Source: Chitinophagaceae bacterium
GTDB lineage: Bacteria > Bacteroidota > Bacteroidia > Chitinophagales > Chitinophagaceae
Direction of reading: 5' to 3'
DNA: 5,903 bases
Assembly: GCA_947472635.1 (NCBI GenBank)
Contig: CANJDY010000184.1
Span: 1 to 5,903 of the forward strand
The translations under genes were made by a program, and so were the position numbers. Positions 4,924 through 5,903 of the stretch are shown piece after piece (position 1 is the stretch's first letter; each line of letters begins with the position of its first letter). The notes under the pieces are model-generated. The model was not told where the DNA came from. It saw nothing but the letters and a program-made list of their open reading frames with translations, and did not search any database.

Positions 4924-5903
4924 TCACTTACTCATCTCCGTAAAATACTGGTGGAAGTAGGGGATCGTTTCAATGCCTTTATAGAAATTTTCGAGGTTGA
5001 ATTTTTCATTCGGACTGTGCAGGTTATCGCTATCGAGCCCAAAGCCCATGAATACGATTTTAACACCTAGTTCTTTTTCAAACAAGGCACAAATGGGAAT
5101 ACTTCCTCCACCCCGAACGGGTATTGGTGCTTTACCAAAAGTAGTTTCCATCGCCTTGGCTGCAGCACGGTATCCGATGCTATCAATAGGAGTCATATAA
5201 GGCTCACCCCCATGATGTTCAAACGCATCCACGGTAACGCCTGGCGGTGCAATTTTTTTAAAGTAGGCTAGTAAAAGGGCGGTAATTTTTTCTGATGATT
5301 GATTGGGAACCAGCCTCGCAGATACCTTTGCCATGGCCTTGCTGGGCAAAACCGTTTTGGCACCTTCTCCTTGGTATCCACCCCAAATTCCATTGAGTTC
5401 TAGCGTAGGCCGTATACCTGTTCTTTCATTGGAGGTATACCCTTTTTCGCCCCACAATGCATTGACTCCAAGATCATCCTTAAAATCCTGTTCATTGAAA
5501 GGGGCTGCTGCCATTAATTTTCTTTCCTCAGTGGATGATTCCGCTACATCGTCATAAAATCCCGGAATGGTAATATGGTTATTTTCATCATGACAGGAAG
5601 CAATCATTTTGGCGAGTAGGGTGATGGGATTAGCTACTGCTCCTCCATACACGCCGCTATGTAGGTCGCGGTTAGGGCCAGTAACAGTCAATTCAATGTA
5701 ACTGAGTCCGCGGACGCCGATATCAATACTGGGTGTATCCAGACTGATCATGGCGGTATCGCTAATCAGCACTACATCTGCTTTTAGTAAATCTTTGTGG
5801 CTGGCAACAAATTTTCCCAAGTTGGGGGAGCCTACCTCTTCCTCGCCCTCGATACAAAACTTAATATTGTTGGTGAGTGTGTTGGTTTGAATCATTGTTT
5901 CCA
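4924..5903 (-). CDS. M20-family metallodipeptidase (carnosinase/CNDP-like), 5' end beyond the window
   Basis: Predicted two-zinc peptidase that hydrolyses dipeptides, of the M20 group that includes cytosolic nonspecific dipeptidase (CNDP2) and carnosinase. The frame is open to the right edge; an ATG at 5895 exists, but GAA ACA lies in frame ahead of it and the N-terminal catalytic block is missing, so the real start is off the window. Residues counted from that Met: IEGEEEVGS holds the general base and a metal ligand (E19/E20, at 5836-5841), SDT supplies ligand Asp46, DLHSGVYGG holds His79 of the dimerisation (lid) domain, RGGGSIPI is the substrate-binding loop, and DSDNLHSPNEKF carries ligand His293 (5017-5019). 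The HxD motif and bridging Asp of the family are expected upstream. No signal peptide can be judged. It is convergent with the S9 peptidase and shares its terminator. The subfamily is clear; substrate preference is not. Confidence 0.93.
   Translation of the reverse strand, partial: ETMIQTNTLTNNIKFCIEGEEEVGSPNLGKFVASHKDLLKADVVLISDTAMISLDTPSIDIGVRGLSYIELTVTGPNRDLHSGVYGGAVANPITLLAKMIASCHDENNHITIPGFYDDVAESSTEERKLMAAAPFNEQDFKDDLGVNALWGEKGYTSNERTGIRPTLELNGIWGGYQGEGAKTVLPSKAMAKVSARLVPNQSSEKITALLLAYFKKIAPPGVTVDAFEHHGGEPYMTPIDSIGYRAAAKAMETTFGKAPIPVRGGGSIPICALFEKELGVKIVFMGFGLDSDNLHSPNEKFNLENFYKGIETIPYFHQYFTEMSK

Noticed and set aside
4997..5557. Plus-strand ORFs of 67 and 84 codons opposite the M20 gene
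   Set aside because: Shadows of the minus-strand dipeptidase, which has all expected motifs in this span.
5893..5895. ATG taken as the start of the M20 dipeptidase
   Set aside because: The frame stays open upstream to the window edge, and the family's N-terminal HxD metal-binding block would be missing, so this is an internal Met of a truncated gene.

Overview
The window looks like a chromosomal segment from a member of the Bacteroidota, probably a Chitinophagales/Chitinophagaceae-type bacterium. The evidence is AT-rich intergenic DNA, A-rich rather than Shine-Dalgarno-like sequence ahead of starts, matches to the phylum's -7 promoter element (TAnnTTTG), and protein variants such as the GWSGGG serine elbow of the S9 peptidase. 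The taxonomic call is inference.

Layout, left to right. The 5' 165 codons of trmD (tRNA m1G37 methyltransferase) lie on the minus strand and run off the left edge. A divergent plus-strand gene encodes a 242-residue lipoprotein with two tandem copies of a predicted alpha/beta (dimeric-barrel-like) domain. A long 697-bp region without a recognised gene follows (1488-2184). It holds a terminator hairpin pointing left, a strong terminator usable rightwards, a consensus -7 element that together with the second terminator could make a small RNA of about 85 nt, and a possible decayed reading frame behind the next gene. Next is a minus-strand hslR-type S4-domain RNA-binding protein. It diverges over an 81-bp gap from a full-length secreted S9B dipeptidyl-peptidase IV-like enzyme on the plus strand. 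A near-perfect bidirectional terminator separates that gene from a convergent minus-strand M20 dipeptidase, whose 5' end lies beyond the right edge.

Functionally there are two themes. trmD and hslR belong to translation and ribosome maintenance. The DPP-IV-like exopeptidase and the M20 dipeptidase could act in sequence: the first releases dipeptides from peptides outside the cytoplasm and the second hydrolyses dipeptides. They are convergent and not co-transcribed, so this link is only suggestive.

I found no clear new defence, mobile or biosynthetic system. No CRISPR, IS element, tRNA or rRNA was seen. The parts most worth a second look are the intergenic region 1488-2184 and the duplicated-domain lipoprotein.
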